The translations under genes and the position numbers were made by a program. A stretch of DNA of 64,000 nt from Salminus brasiliensis (taxonomy: Eukaryota; Chordata; Actinopteri; Characiformes; Bryconidae). This document shows positions 1-12,250 of this stretch, piece by piece; within the stretch, counting starts at the first letter, position 1, and each line of letters begins with the position of its first letter. Under the pieces are notes generated by a model. That model did no database searches. It was not told the DNA's origin and saw nothing but the letters and a program-made list of their open reading frames with translations. The stretch spans positions 27,526,782 to 27,590,781 of the forward strand of contig NC_132893.1 in assembly GCF_030463535.1 (NCBI RefSeq), read 5' to 3'.

Positions 1-492
1 TACGGAGCAGGGTAATGCTGTGTTTACATCATGCTGTTCATGCCTCATTGCAAAATGAATGTAAAACAGGGACAGTACGTTACCAATGGGGACTTGCATG
101 CGCATGAGGTCGTGAGAACTCTATGCTTTTGGGTTCATCCTGTCTCACATTTTGCTCAGTTCTAACAGACTCACAATTTTAGTGAAAATCTGGTGTCACT
201 TTCAGGCCATTGCCTCTGTAACATCAGAACCCTTGTTCTCATAAATTTGACTCAGGTTTTCAGGCTTTCAACTGGATTGCACAACTCTTACCCAAGCACT
301 TGAGGGAAATATGTTTACACTTGAAGAAGAAAAGACATGTTGCATAAGCCTCCACTGATGAAGCAATTCTCAACTTTCACCATGCTAATGCACACGGCTA
401 GAGTCTAGAGTCTTGTATGCACTCCCTCTCTCTTGCTTTCTTTCTCCACAGCAGTAAATCATACTAAATCCATATCTAGGCCACAGCAGGCT

Positions 493-526
493 TGACTGAC
501 TGACTGACTGACTAACTGACTGACTG
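493..526. repeat. (GACT)n tetranucleotide microsatellite
   Basis: Tandem GACT/TGAC units with one interruption (CTAACTG). It is read directly from the sequence. Confidence 0.9.
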
Positions 527-1818
527 TTGGGTCTCCAGACTACTTGGCTATTTTTGTCTGAACTCGGCTGGATGGAGCTGTGCGTTTCCCAACACTTTGG
601 CAGGGCAGCACGAATAGTAAGAAAACAAGGTCCCTCCGCGTACTCTCCAAACATTCATCTGTGTAACAGTGTTACTTTTGCAAAAAACAAGTGTGAGCTA
701 ACCATTAAAAAACAGCCAATTTTACACTTAGGCCAGCCAAAAGGCTAAACACATGATCTGCTTAAACCAAATGTTTCACTGTGATGCTACGACAATAAAG
801 TAAAACAAATGCTGCCCAGCTATGAACGTCATTACCCGTGTCTGGAGGGTTCTGGAGGCCTTTTGGTGTATTAGCTACTGACGCACACACGCGCGCACAC
901 ACACACACGCACAAGAGAAGCTGACTATCTGACACGTTCCAGTGAGTGAACTCATGGCCTTGTGCAACATTGTGTAACAAACAGGTCTTTTTTTCTAATG
1001 TGGCTGATATTTTGCAAGAAATTCGAGGAAAGCCTTGCATCACAACACACTCATAGCTAGTGGGAAAAGAGGTCTGTTCTTGTTACAGTACATGGACAAC
1101 AAGGGGAAGGGGGGAGAGGGGGGACCTCAGTGCCTTGACATGTTTGTGAAAGTATGATGTACTATCAGGGTGTCTGGCCTGGAGCTTTGCCCTGAGCTGT
1201 TTTGAAACCGTCAGCAAGGGCCATTCAGCGAGATGAGTGTAACATATTGCATTCTGAGAACTGCTCAAAGGCAGGTCAAGAAATAGGCTGGTGTCGCCTC
1301 TGAGCATGTGGCAGCTGTGTGGTTCAGGCCATTTCAGGGGAAGAACAGAAGAGCTCTTGGAAGAGCCACCCAATCCCCACGGGGTTTAACCTGTTAGCGC
1401 TCAGACTCCCCGCCTGGGGGGGGGGGGGGGGGCTGACGAATGCAGCCATCACACCAGCACCATCTGCACAAGCCCAGACCAGGTGATTCATGAGACACGA
1501 GAGATTCTTGTCTACTTTCTAAGAACATTCAGGGTGTCTACGACAGGTGAAGAGGATACTTTTTGAGCTGTGGATAAGCAATTCACCGCACTCTCTCAAA
1601 AGCTTTAGTGCTCTTTCCCTATGCTCACACACAAACAGGTAGTGGGGTCATACATGGGTCCCACATGTATTATATATACACAGAAGCAACTAGATGCATT
1701 AAAGACCAATTTATATCTATGTATAAAAGTTTAAAAGCAAGACAGGCTGGTTTGAGTATTTCAGTAACCGCTGTTCTTCTGTGATTTTCACTATCACTTT
1801 TGTCCCGAAAATGCTTAA

Positions 1819-1819
<1 letters not shown>

Positions 1820-1862
<43 letters not shown>
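1820..1862. repeat. (CA)n microsatellite
   Basis: Uninterrupted alternating CA dinucleotide of about 21 units. The minus-strand open frame crossing it shows VCVCVC and is an artefact of the repeat. Confidence 0.97.
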
Positions 1863-1864
<2 letters not shown>

Positions 1865-1996
1865 GGAAAGCAAGTTAACATTATTCAACAATAAATAAAA
1901 CTCGTAACCAGTCCACACAAGAACACTTCACACCCATACCGGACAACCCCACTTTTCTATTTACACCAAGGTGATGTCACACCCTTCCTGAGAGTG

Positions 1997-2025
<29 letters not shown>
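1997..2025. repeat. (CA)n microsatellite
   Basis: Uninterrupted CA dinucleotide of about 14 units. A plus-strand 140-codon open frame starts in it (THTHTH) and is rejected as a gene. Confidence 0.95.
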
Positions 2026-2027
<2 letters not shown>

Positions 2028-2473
2028 CATATTACAGAAGGCCCAGATTCCACTTCACTCTCTCCCTGTTACACAAGCAGTTCATCTCTTCACAGCACAC
2101 TGCAGTACACAGAGTTGTAGAGAGACAGCGAATGGTTAATATTTTCTGCCTGTCTGCTGAAGTACTGTATGACCTCCTCGGTATGTCTAGTGAAGAGTAT
2201 CCATTGCTTTTTATGACTTGGCTTCTGGTTATAGGTGAACATGAGCGCAGAACGCAGGTTAGGCTAAATAAAGGAAGTTTAAGGAAACTGAAAAGTCCAA
2301 AATGTTACCAGTATGGACGTAAACTATGCAAAGTGTCATTATGCAAATCAGAAGCTAAGCAGGGAGGATTGAAAGGAATGGTCCGGTTACTTTCGGAAAA
2401 GCAATGCTATAAATAGGACAGTTATTTTGATGATGGCGTGCGTATTGAGGTTAGCACCATGTGCACATACACC

Positions 2474-3286
2474 AACAAGCCATAACACCACTTCCATACA
2501 CTCACTGTCCATTATATCAGCTTCACTTACCATATAATTACAGACTGTAGTCCATCTGTTTCTCTGTATACTTTAACAGCCTCCTTTCACCCTGTTCCTC
2601 AATGGTCAGGACCCACAGGACCACCACAGAGCAGGTATCATTTGGGTGGTGGGTCACTCTCAGCAATGCAGTGACCCTGACCTGGCAGTTGCGAGTGTGT
2701 TAGTGAGTGTTGTGCTGGTACGAGTGGATCAGACACGGCAGTGCTGCTGGAGTGTTTAAACACTGTGCCCACGCACTGTCCTCTCTGTTAGACACTTCTA
2801 CCTAGCTGGTCCACCTTGTAGATCAGAAGACAGAAGCTCGGTCTGTTGCTGCACAGATTGTGTAGGTCATTCTCTAGTCCATCATCATGGTCACAAGATG
2901 CTGCCCACAGGACGCTGTTGGCTGGATATTTCTGGTTGGTGGACTATTCTCAGTCCAGCAGTGATGCTGGAAACACCTGAGAAAAGTGTCTAAAACACTT
3001 GTACCAGCAGCGCAACACACACGACTAACACACCACCACCACGTCAGGGTCACTGTAGTGCTGGGAATGACCCACCACCCAAATAATACCTAATCGGTGG
3101 GGGTCCTGAGCATTGAAGAACAGGGTGAAAGGAGGCTAAAAGAACTATGCGGAGAAACCGATGGACGACAGTCTGTAATTACAGAACTACAGAGTGCTTG
3201 TATGTGGGGAGTGATGCTGATGGAATGATATAATGGACAAAGAGTGACGAAACAAGAAGGTGGTGTTAATGTTATGGGTGATCTGT
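2474..3286. mobile_element. Long hairpin MITE with Tc1-type termini
   Basis: The left arm (about 2490-2750) and right arm (about 3000-3260) are long imperfect inverted repeats. GGGTGGTGGGTCA and CAGTGACCCTGAC on the left reappear inverted as TGACCCACCACCC and GTCAGGGTCACTG on the right, and CTCCTTTCACCCTGTTC is mirrored by GAACAGGGTGAAAGGAG. The outer ends (CCATAACACCAC and GGTGTTAATGTTATGGGTGATC) resemble the termini of the Tc1-like remnants at 14.6 and 52.7 kb, suggesting the same transposase moved them. It is non-coding, and similar long-palindrome MITEs are common in fishes. Confidence 0.75.
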
Positions 3287-3483
3287 GAATCATGACCATG
3301 TCCTTACCCCTATATTTAAAATCTGCCATTTATTAAAACAGACCCCTGTAAAATTCGATTTGTATGCATGTAATTTACTGATCCCTGCCTGAGACTGTCA
3401 CAGCTTAGGAAAATTTTGAGATTTGGCTTTATATTTATTTCCATCTCGTGTAAAAATGCCATGTCACAACAACAACCCATATT

Positions 3484-3541
3484 AAGAAGATCCTTTTGGC
3501 AACCAGTTCCATATGGAAATGGTTGCCAAAAGGATTTTCTT
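3484..3541. repeat. Near-perfect 58-bp palindrome
   Basis: The core 3491-3534 pairs TCCTTTTGGCAACCA with TGGTTGCCAAAAGGA around the perfect palindrome TTCCATATGGAA (3507-3518), with one mismatch at 3506/3519. Outer bases 3484-3490 pair with 3535-3541 apart from a single G:T position. No known family is recognised. It lies deep in the putative auh intron 6. Confidence 0.9.
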
Positions 3542-3952
3542 CTACTGCTGCATATGATCTATTCACAGGACGGACAACGTATACATTATGTATGACCAGA
3601 ACCAGGACATTAGCCATATAGAGCATGACGGATCATAAATGATGCAACTGTTGGAAACAGTCTCTGATGTGCAACCTTGCTGGAGCATGTCAAGAGTGTA
3701 TAAAACATAATAAACTACTGTAGTGAATGGCAACTTGTGTGAAAATTCAAGGTTTGGGTACAAATACTAAATACTGCTACTAAGTGGTGCAATTTGGTCC
3801 CATCTATCATTAGGAAATCACGGGTCTGAGTCCCGGTGATGCCACAAACATCTGTGACTGGGAGCCAAAAAAGCATAACCAAAAGCCTTAGTGGACATAT
3901 ATATATAAATCAGCTAGCTTAGAGAGTCTCCATAATACTGTTATACTAAGTT

Positions 3953-4384
3953 AAGTGTATGGACAAAAGTATTGGGACATCACCTGCTCATTAACCTTTA
4001 TATCCAAAATCAAGGCCATTAAACAGATTTGCTATGAAGATCTGATTGATTTTAGCAACAAGAGCATTAGTGAGATCAAGATGTTGGATGATCACCACAC
4101 CACCTCATTCCCAAAGTATTGGATGGAGCACAGTCATTCCAGAGAACACCGTTCCACAGCTCAATGCTTGGCGGCTTTATTTTCCTCTAGCCCACTCCCA
4201 GCATTAGGCATGGTGCCAATAGGTTCATATTTACCTCCAGAGAGTCCTTTACTATTTGTAGACCTTCTATAAAGGGACTAGATAAGAGGTGTGTGTCCAT
4301 CTACACATCTGTGTCAGCAAGGGGTGCAACTTAAAGTAGCTGAATTAGAAGGGGTGTCCATAGAGATTTGGACATATAGTGTAC
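3953..4384 (+). mobile_element. TA-flanked MITE 'CACTATAT' family, copy 1
   Basis: Begins GTGTATGGACAAAAGTATTG and ends with TTTGGACATATAGTGTA. The imperfect terminal inverted repeats have consensus CACTATATGGACAAAAGTAT at the left and, inverted, CACTATATGTCCAAATGTTT at the right. A TA abuts the right end, as expected for Tc1/mariner-type insertion. The interior is AT-rich and non-coding. Shared internal landmarks with the other copies are 'GATGATCACCAC', 'GGAGCAC' and 'TAGAAGGGGTGTCCA'. The open frames crossing it are not genes. Confidence 0.8.
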
Positions 4385-4796
4385 ATACACCAAATGTAGT
4401 AAGATTTTGGATCCATGTTGACCTTGCAATTAGTTCAAATAAGATTGCTCATCTCACAACGATATCAGCTAGTGCCCAAAAAGTGGGTTAAATTGTTTAT
4501 ACAATGTGCTGCATGGGTTTGGCCCACTTTTTCCTCACGTTGTATTTTTCCCCCACTGCTTAAGTTACTATCAGCCATCTCCAAGCAACAGCACGACCCC
4601 GTTCCTGAGCTTCATTCAACCTGGATTTGTTTACATTTTGATCCCTTTCCTCCTTCTACCTCCCCTCACCCACTAAAGCTGTTTATAACATCCAGGCTTA
4701 ACTCAATTTATTAATTGGATTTGCTCCAAAATTTGCCACTTTTGATCTGAAGGCTGTGGCGAATTTTGAGCTAGAGGTTTTGATAAAGGCTTTTGA

Positions 4797-4839
4797 TGTG
4801 TGTGTGTGTGTGTGTGTGAGTGTGTGTATGTGTGTGTGT
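4797..4839. repeat. (GT)n microsatellite, interrupted
   Basis: GT dinucleotide run with GAG and ATG interruptions. Confidence 0.9.
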
Positions 4840-5689
4840 TTCCCTGCGACAACCTGATAGGAGTGTAGAGTTCTGATACAACATGCAGTTTCATAAACAG
4901 GGGAAGTAGCTAATGTAGGTCAAGGCTCTGATACCTTTTATCGTTATGTATCATTTAGCACTTCTGCCACGAGTTGCACAACAGGATTTAACACTCTACA
5001 GAGTTAAAGATTTAGACTTAACTGAGTCTAAAAAAACAGTGTAAATTCAGTTCTCATGCCAATGTAGTGAGAGAAAACAAAAAAACATCTGATCCAGTGC
5101 CCTCAGGCCCTTAACAGGTACTACCAGCTGGCATTACACAACATACCTCAAAGGCATTGTGGCACCAGCCTTATACCACAATACTGACATTGCAAAAGTG
5201 TTCAATATGCAAATTAGCCTCCTGGATGAATCAAGGGATTCCCATGATCTGACAAACTAAGTAAACATTTATGGATATACATCAAGAGTTAAGCAATCTG
5301 TTCTCATATTAAAAGGCAAATGCAGTGTTAATCTCATCACTGAATTTATTGATGGGTGTCTTTTGATTTACAGATTTTATAGAATGTCCAAATGTCCTGA
5401 TAAACACCAATCAGCCAGATCATCAATACCACCGAACATCAATACCTCTGCCTGCCCCCGAGTGCACAATTGGCCACGCTCTCTCCGTTAATCAGCCTTA
5501 TGTGATGTTGGTCGGCACAGGTGTCTGTTAGCTGATGTGGTGGACTGACTTCACGATACTTCTGAAGGCGACCCCTGTAAGTTATGAAGTGGGGTCTCCA
5601 TGGATCACATCAATGGAAGAGAGAGTTTTTCCTGCTCCATGGTGCATACAAGTAATTTATGGTTATCAGTTCCAGGCACTCCTTTTCTA

Positions 5690-5826
5690 TTGGCCATATG
5701 TCTCCACAGGGACTACACAAGATGTGTGTATGCAAATGTACGTCAGCAATGGCTGCGCCTTAAAGTAGCTGAATAAATTCATTAGAAGGGGCGTCCATGA
5801 ACATTTGGATATGTACATACAGTGCA
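5690..5826 (+). mobile_element. MITE 'CACTATAT' family, copy 2, 3' fragment
   Basis: Shares with copy 1 the sequence from the ACTACACAAGATGTGTGT block through 'TTAAAGTAGCTGAAT', 'TTAGAAGGGGCGTCCA' and the degenerate right terminus. The 5' half is missing or too diverged to recognise. Confidence 0.6.
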
Positions 5827-6109
5827 TCTAATAATTAAAAAAACTGCAATATGACTTCCTCCCTTAATATCGCTCAGTTCTGTCTGTGTTTTGACCAGCA
5901 GTTCACTTCCGAAGTGCTGCAGTCATGTGCACAGTAGATGTGGGCATCATGTGCAGAGTGTGTCCAGCCGCTGGAGGAGAGAAAGAGTGTTTGTGAGCCA
6001 CTGCTGCAGCTCTATTGAGGGATCTGGGCCAGGCTAATAGTGGCGTGGGAAGGACCAAAAAGTGGGTCAGTGGAGCTGTAGTCTTTCTCTTTCAGTGTGT
6101 CGCATGCAT

Positions 6110-6111
<2 letters not shown>

Positions 6112-6154
<43 letters not shown>
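6112..6154. repeat. (CA)n microsatellite
   Basis: Uninterrupted CA dinucleotide of about 21 units. Confidence 0.97.
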
Positions 6155-6158
<4 letters not shown>

Positions 6159-6399
6159 TAAATGCTCACTTCTTAAACATGAGTTATCCTTGTTATTCCT
6201 CTGCCCTGAAACTTCCAAAAGCCCTGTCTGTTTGTCTTATTCACATGTTTATGTATGAGCGAGAAAGCGCGCGAGAGGGAGTTTCACCACCTGTGTTCCT
6301 AAAATAAGACCCTGCTGCAGCGCTCAGCGTTCCTCAACAAACATTAAGCAAGGGGGATGAGGCCCTAGAGCCATTCGTGTGGAGGGCTGTGTTATTTAC

Positions 6400-6560
6400 A
6401 CTCCCAAAATAAAAGTGCCATAAAAGGTTCTTTGAGAAATGCCACAAAAAAAACAACTTTGAGAGGAAGAACCTTTAGAAGGATAAAAGGTCCCTCACAC
6501 ATTGTAGAACCTTATCCTTATGTGGAGAGTTCTTCAGAAGATGACTCACTAAACAATCAT
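6400..6560. repeat. 'GGTTCTTT' type dispersed repeat fragment
   Basis: Non-coding stretch rich in AAAAGGTTCTTTGAG and AAGAACCTTTAGAAGG, giving short inverted repeats. Similar AAGAACC/GGTTCTT-rich segments occur at about 7995-8180 and 55660-55900, which suggests a dispersed low-copy MITE family. Boundaries are uncertain. Confidence 0.4.
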
Positions 6561-7460
6561 CCATTGAAAGCTTTTTGAGGGAAGCGAATGGCAATGGTTT
6601 CACAACCTTAGCATCTTCCCTGCACCAAACACACCTGATCCAACTAAATCAGGGCCCAGTTTCCCCAAAAGCACCTTAGCGCAGAATCCCATTAAACACT
6701 ACACTAAGACCAGAACACTACGAAGCCTCTGAGACGCGGCTCAGCTTATTACGCAAGAACACTCCAGGACCATGACTGAAAACACATTGTTCTGTGGGGT
6801 CCAAATAAAAACTAAAAATTCTATTCTAATTCTACCTTTAATAAAGCGCTTACTTCACTTGTTTATTATCTATTTTAAAACATATATTAGGTGAGATTTT
6901 AGGTATTTTTACATTCATTCTTTCAGACTGACCAAGCTTTCAAACTACTGACATCTGAGAAATTAAGAGCCAGTTTAATTCCAGGAATCTGAGCCAACTT
7001 GCAGAAGTGCCACCAAAAAACATTACGCCAGACTTAATATGAGAGCATTTCTATTGGCAAATTAATTCTTCAGAATGCTCATGCTGCAGTTTGTGAACGG
7101 AGGTCCAGAACTTCCTGATGCAGTAATAGACGCGAGAGGTCACAGGAGATGGTCTCTCTGATTAATGCTGCTATCAGCTGAGCCATCTTGCACCTGGAAG
7201 GGATGGTGAAATCAAATCATTTCATGTCTGTAACTGCTCAAATACAGCCTTATCACCAATTCCAACTTGAAACCTGCCGATCCCAATTCCTGAGAAACGA
7301 ATGAGTCATACGGCCACAGAAAACCATATTTAATAACACAAGGTGGACAATCTTTCCACAGTATTTTCCCTGCAACATTACTCAGATTTCCTGAAATACG
7401 CTGGAACTACAGGAATACGCTTGAAATTACTGCTTTTAACCATAAGAACAGACTGCAGAC

Positions 7461-7972
7461 ACACTAAGTGTTCAAATGTTTGTGGGTACCTCCTTCTAAT
7501 AAATGCATTTAGCTACTTTAAGTTGCACCCTTTGCTGACACAGATGTGCAAATAAAGGTGCCACTGTAGAGAAGTACTGCCAATAAAATTACAGTAGGAC
7601 TCCCTGGAGCAGATTAACATGAACCTATTGACTCCATACTAGAGGGGTATAAAGCCCACCCCCCAGCAATGAGCTGTGGAACTGTGTTGTTTTTGTTTTC
7701 TTTGTTTTTTTGGAATGATGGTGCTCCATCCAAAATCTTTGGGATGAGTTGAGGAGTTAGGGAGGAGTTAGGGTGGCAATCATCCAATCATCCAACCTCC
7801 TGACTTCACGAACGCTATTGACGCTGAAAGCAATCAAATCCTCATAGCCTTCCCTGGACAGTAGAGACAGTTACTCCAACAAGAGCTGGACAAACTATTA
7901 TTAATTCCCTTCATTTCAGACACAAGAAATAATGAATGAGCAGGTGTCCCAATACCTTTGTCCATATAGCGC
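7461..7972 (-). mobile_element. MITE 'CACTATAT' family, copy 3
   Basis: Minus-oriented copy. The left end CACTAAGTGTTCAAATGTTT is the degenerate right terminus of the family. The right end reads GCAGGTGTCCCAATACCTTTG then TCCATATAG, the inverted left terminus. The interior matches the other copies ('GATGGTGCTCCATCCAAAA', 'TCCAACAAGAGC', 'ATGAATGAGCAGGTGTCC'). Confidence 0.75.
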
Positions 7973-8984
7973 CTACCATGATACAAGAAGCTAGACTCTT
8001 TCAAATAAAAGGTCCCTAACTGGTTCTTGACTTGGACAAACGGTTCAAGAAACAACAATGTTGAGGTTCTCATGTCTCATTTAGGAATATGACCGTCTCA
8101 AAAAATAAACCCATTAACAGGGTCTTTAAGGAAGAAGGTGGTGCTTCTAGGACACTGCTTCAAAAAACCCTTTTTGTTGCAGTCGTTTTAAGAATGTACC
8201 CTAGAAGAATATAGAGGAATCGAGGAGCAGGATTGATGGAGAAAACTCCTGCTCACAGCGAAGATACAGTGAACAGTAGAATCTGACTGACTGCACACAG
8301 TCTTTGTTCATGCACACAAATCTTTAAAAGGCTTCCTGGGTAGCACACGGCATTCCCCGCTGGAAGCCGCTTCCGCTGGTATTTTAAGCGGCTTCTCTGG
8401 TATTCAGACAGGTGGGCAAGTCAAAATCTGTATCCGGGTCATGGAGAGGAAGAGGAGAAAAAGGAGGATCAGTATGGAAAAAACAGTAACTTTTAGGGCT
8501 TCTGGACGCACCCCAGGTGTTTGGACCAGTAGAAGAGGTTGTCTGAGGCCAGGCACCAGAGAGTGTGTTTAAGGCATTGGCTGGTTCCCCATCAGGCCAT
8601 GGTACTGGAGATGGAAACTCGAGGACACGCTGGCCAAGGCCCCCAACAGCTGACAGAAAGCCTCCCAAAATTGCCTGCCGGATTGGGGCCCTCTTTGGAT
8701 ACTACATCCCTGGGGAACCTGTAGACCTAACAAACTTTTGGTAACTACTATAGGTTTTACTACAGTTGCAGTTTTATTTAATAGTTTGAAATTGATAGTT
8801 TGAAAATGAAACTATGTGAGATAAGGAGGACAAAGCTTGCGAGAACTGTGCAATGCTGCATAACCAGTGTCATATTTGTGTAAAATCCCGTAGTATTACT
8901 CCACCAACTCAGTCCACATGCTTCCTTCACTTTCAGTGACCATTCTGTGTCTCTCAGCTCATCCAGAAATGCACACAGTAATGT

Positions 8985-9310
8985 CCTTTTTATTTATTTA
9001 TTAATATTTACCCAATATTTTCCACATCAATTTTAGATAGCCAATTACCTAACTGACTCGTTAGTACACTCAACTCATCACATGTAATGCTCCCAACACT
9101 GGGGGGGGGGGGGGGTGACATGTACCAGATACCCAGCTCCAATACATTGGCTAATAGACACCCGTGCTGGCCAGCGTTACACTGAAGTAACGAGGGGATA
9201 GAGTGATCCCACTCTACCCACCCGGAGTAGAGGGAAAGGCAAATTGTGCTCTCTCTGGCTTCGGCTGCTGATGGCAGGCAGCATAACCCGGGACTCAAAA
9301 CAGCAATCCT
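8985..9310. mobile_element. SINE-like fish repeat
   Basis: Contains the pattern 'GCCAATTACCTAACTGACTC', a poly-G tract (9101-9115), 'CGAGGGGATAGAGTG', 'CTCTCTCTGGCTTCGGCTGC', 'TGATGGCAGGCAGCATAACC' and 'CGGGACTCAAAACAGCAATC'. I recognise this order from dispersed tRNA-related repeats of fishes, with the last piece corresponding to a decayed B-box region. The identification rests on memory of family patterns, so the exact family is not given. Confidence 0.5.
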
Positions 9311-9985
9311 TGTGGCGTCCTTTTTAAAGGGCGCCTCAAACTGCGAATTCCTCTTCCTGACTGTAGGGGCTGCTTTAACTAGTCATACATTACTGATCTG
9401 TTCCCAAAAGAAGCTTTCTTCTGATTGTCCTGCAGTGGCTTTAAGGAATACCTGGTAGCATGAGATGCACAAGGTTCACATAACTGCAGACTTATTGGTC
9501 AGCTAATTAAGGGAGATACTAAAGAAAGGGACAGAGAAGAAAGACAAGAAAGAAGCAAACAGAAGAAGAAGAGAAGAGAAGCGAGAAGGCAGACGTCCAG
9601 GGACTCTGCGGCTCTCTCTTTCAGATGGATTGCGCTTAATAACAGGTCAGTGAGTAAATTTGTTCCAGGGCACCGGGCAGCACGACTGCCAAACGAAAAA
9701 ATGTTTTGTGCTGACGTTTGGGCCTCACTCTATTTCCAGCGACCCAAAGCACATCGAATACATCTCCAACAGCTGGCGCTTGGCCAAGGCTCTGGTGACC
9801 TATTTTCACACAGGAGGAAAAACTGTGTGGCGCGCCGGCGTTTACAGTCACTCTCACTGGCTTTGCTCACTCTGACCCACAGCAAATGGACTGGGAGGGG
9901 TTCACGAGGACTCCTGCCACTGCAGACAGATGGAGAAAATAGTCAGAGAGTCACGTAACTCACTAATCACAGTCTTCTCTGTGAT

Positions 9986-10030
9986 ACACTATATGGACAT
10001 AAGTATTGGGACACCTGCTTCTTCATAACC
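9986..10030 (+). mobile_element. MITE 'CACTATAT' family, copy 4, left terminus only
   Basis: TA followed by CACTATATGGACATAAGTAT and GGGACACCTGCTTCTTCAT, then an abrupt change to a poly-C tract and an L2-like LINE fragment. It is the best preserved left terminus of the family in this window. Confidence 0.7.
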
Positions 10031-10079
10031 CCCCCCCCTCCATCCCCCAAACTGAGGGTTTAAAAAAAAAAAAATGATT

Positions 10080-10690
10080 CTACAGATCCGTCCATCTCTC
10101 CCATCCTTCAAAAACTCACTGGTCTCTCCATCTACAGAAGCACAAAGCCTTGGTATAGTTGTGGATGACCTTTAAGCATTCTAGACCCATGCTGCAAATC
10201 TGACTCTGTCATGCAGATTTCTCCTTTTCGACATCTGGAGAATTCGACCTTTTCGCTCTAGAGAAGCCACCCAGACGCCTGTTCAGTTTCTTGTCATTTC
10301 AAGACTTGACTACTGCGACTCCCTTGGTTGGTCTTCCTATGCGTACCACCAGGCCCTTGCAATTGATCCAGACCTTGGTGCCATGTTCAGCCATGTAACT
10401 TCTCTACTGCCTTCCCTTCCCTGGCTTCCTGTAGCTGCTTCCCGCACCAGATTCAAAACCCTGACGCTGGCCTACAATGCCAAGACTGGACCAACCCCTC
10501 CGTACTTGATGGAAGTGGTCAAAAGCCGATCTCCACCAAGAGCCCTTCCAGCTTCAAGTACGGCTCGGCTCAACCGGCCATCCTTTAAGATCCATGGAAA
10601 ACAAGCATCCAGGCTTTTTTTCTGTCCTGGCACCGAAGTAGTGGAACGAACTTCCCCTGCGTGTCCGAACTGACTTTAATATTTAGTATA
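10080..10690 (+). mobile_element. L2-like LINE, ORF2 C-terminal fragment
   Basis: Plus-strand translation, broken by stops and small indels, shows the C-terminal reverse-transcriptase region of L2/CR1-group LINEs: IWRIRPF, then VISRLDYCDSL, then SLPWLPVAASRTRFKTLTLA and LAYNAKTGPTPPYL, ending near a degenerate copy of the 'VLAPKWWNELPLS' motif. This is a dead 5'-truncated copy. It lies antisense to the host gene auh and just right of a truncated MITE. The 97-codon frame at 10383-10673 is part of it. Confidence 0.8.
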
Positions 10691-11929
10691 TATTGAGTAT
10701 CTAAGCTCAGAGGCATCTTTTGGACTATAGCCAATACAAACTAGCCAACATTTTCTGAGTAAACAGTGAAGTCACTCAGGAAATGAGTGTCTGCTGCATA
10801 CCTTAAACCCCTTAAAATGCAGAAAAGTGTTATTATAAACTTCTATTACCAAAGAATAACTCCTCCAGTTTGTACAGAAGTCCCTATAGTTACTGAGTAA
10901 TACACCTTAGTGTGTAATATGCCTTACTGCGTGTTAAATGTGGGGTTGAATGTAAAAATCTTATGTACTTGCATAACAAAAAGAGGCTAATAGGCTGAAT
11001 TAATACTAGGTCCTTATCTATTTACAATAATTTGTTCTCAATGCCACTTCTGAATAAGTAAGCAGTCTAAAATCTGTTATTATACTGAGTATTATGTTAT
11101 ATATGAGTATTATACTGTTTTAGAAGCTCTAAACTCCATTAATAATTCCAGATCAAACTTTCCCAAACTTCAGAAACTAATCAGATGAACATGATTTATC
11201 TCTCACTCCAGATGCAGTCGAGCAGCCAAGACATGTTTGGCATCTCTGGTTTGCTTCTTCAGTCAGAGTCAGAGTCGAACACTGCTAACGGACACTAGAC
11301 GGTCACAGATCTCTGTAAACAAGCGTCCAAAAAAAAGTCTCTCAACCCTGTAAAAATGCACACAGATCTTCATTTCCTTCACACAAATGAATCAGTGGGG
11401 TTTAGAACATGGTATGCCTGACTTACCTAGTTGATAAACACAAAACACACTTCTCCACAGAGCTCAATGGTGGGCTGCCATTTGAGCAACGCTTCCAATC
11501 TTAGTAAATCAGCATGGATGGATGACATTTAAGCTAACTCATGTAACTCATGTCTTTTTACTTGATTATACAGCTTTCTGATTGATTGTGGATTTTTTTT
11601 TTACAGAGATGAGTTTGGGGACAGTCCCAGCCCACAGACTCTGCTAGTTATGGTAATACAGGTTGCTACTCAAACCAGGCCGTGTGTCCACAGCAAACAG
11701 GGATCCTCGCTAGGCTAAAAGTTAATGCTAGCTTTTACCATCCCAAACACACTGGACTACCACTGAACTACCTCCTCCAAATCGGAGCCAAATACACATC
11801 AAGTACTGTGTAATATGTTTTACATCGGAAAAAAGACTCGAGAAAGACAAACCCAGGAACATCAGTAACGTCAGCAACATGAGAGACTAAGCTTTTCTCA
11901 AGAAGTGTATTACATCTGCTAGTATTTAT

Positions 11930-12250
11930 AAAATGCTAAAGAACCCGACAGAACTTGTAAGCATTACGGCACCTCTTCATATCGGTTCCCTGGGGAAATT
12001 GCTCAGCAGTGCGAGCCAGAGTCTGAAGGATGTCCTGCTAAAATGTCACGAGCCTGGTCCTCCAGGCGGATTTGGAAAGAAAAACAAAGGGCACCTAAAT
12101 GTATGCGAGAGTCGGCATCCACCCGCCGGACTGAGCTTCGCTGTGAGCCTAATTAAAACATGAAACCTTCCCCAACATTCACAATGCCATTTGCCAAACA
12201 GCTGCCTGTGAGGAACACTGGCATTTTCACTGACAAACACAAAATGGAGG
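11930..12250. promoter_or_regulatory. Candidate conserved non-coding element
   Basis: Repeat-free, complex sequence with balanced base composition between AT-rich flanks. It includes CCTAATTAAAACATGAAACC and CCAAACAGCTGCC (a CAGCTG E-box). No frame shows a recognisable protein. It looks unlike the surrounding repeat debris and more like a vertebrate enhancer-type island, but only alignment to other fishes could show this. Confidence 0.25.

Larger units (their letters stand above)
1..2470. other. Intronic/3' flanking sequence, no exon seen
   Basis: No coding exon was recognised. The stretch holds a (GACT)n tract at 493-526, a short CA-rich tract near 888-912, a 17-G run at 1416-1432 and two (CA)n microsatellites at 1820-1862 and 1997-2025. 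The open frames here run through these repeats or lack any family resemblance. It is presumably part of auh intron 6. Confidence 0.5.

Noticed and set aside
1994..2416. 140-codon plus-strand open frame
   Set aside because: Starts inside a (CA)n microsatellite. The remainder has no family resemblance.
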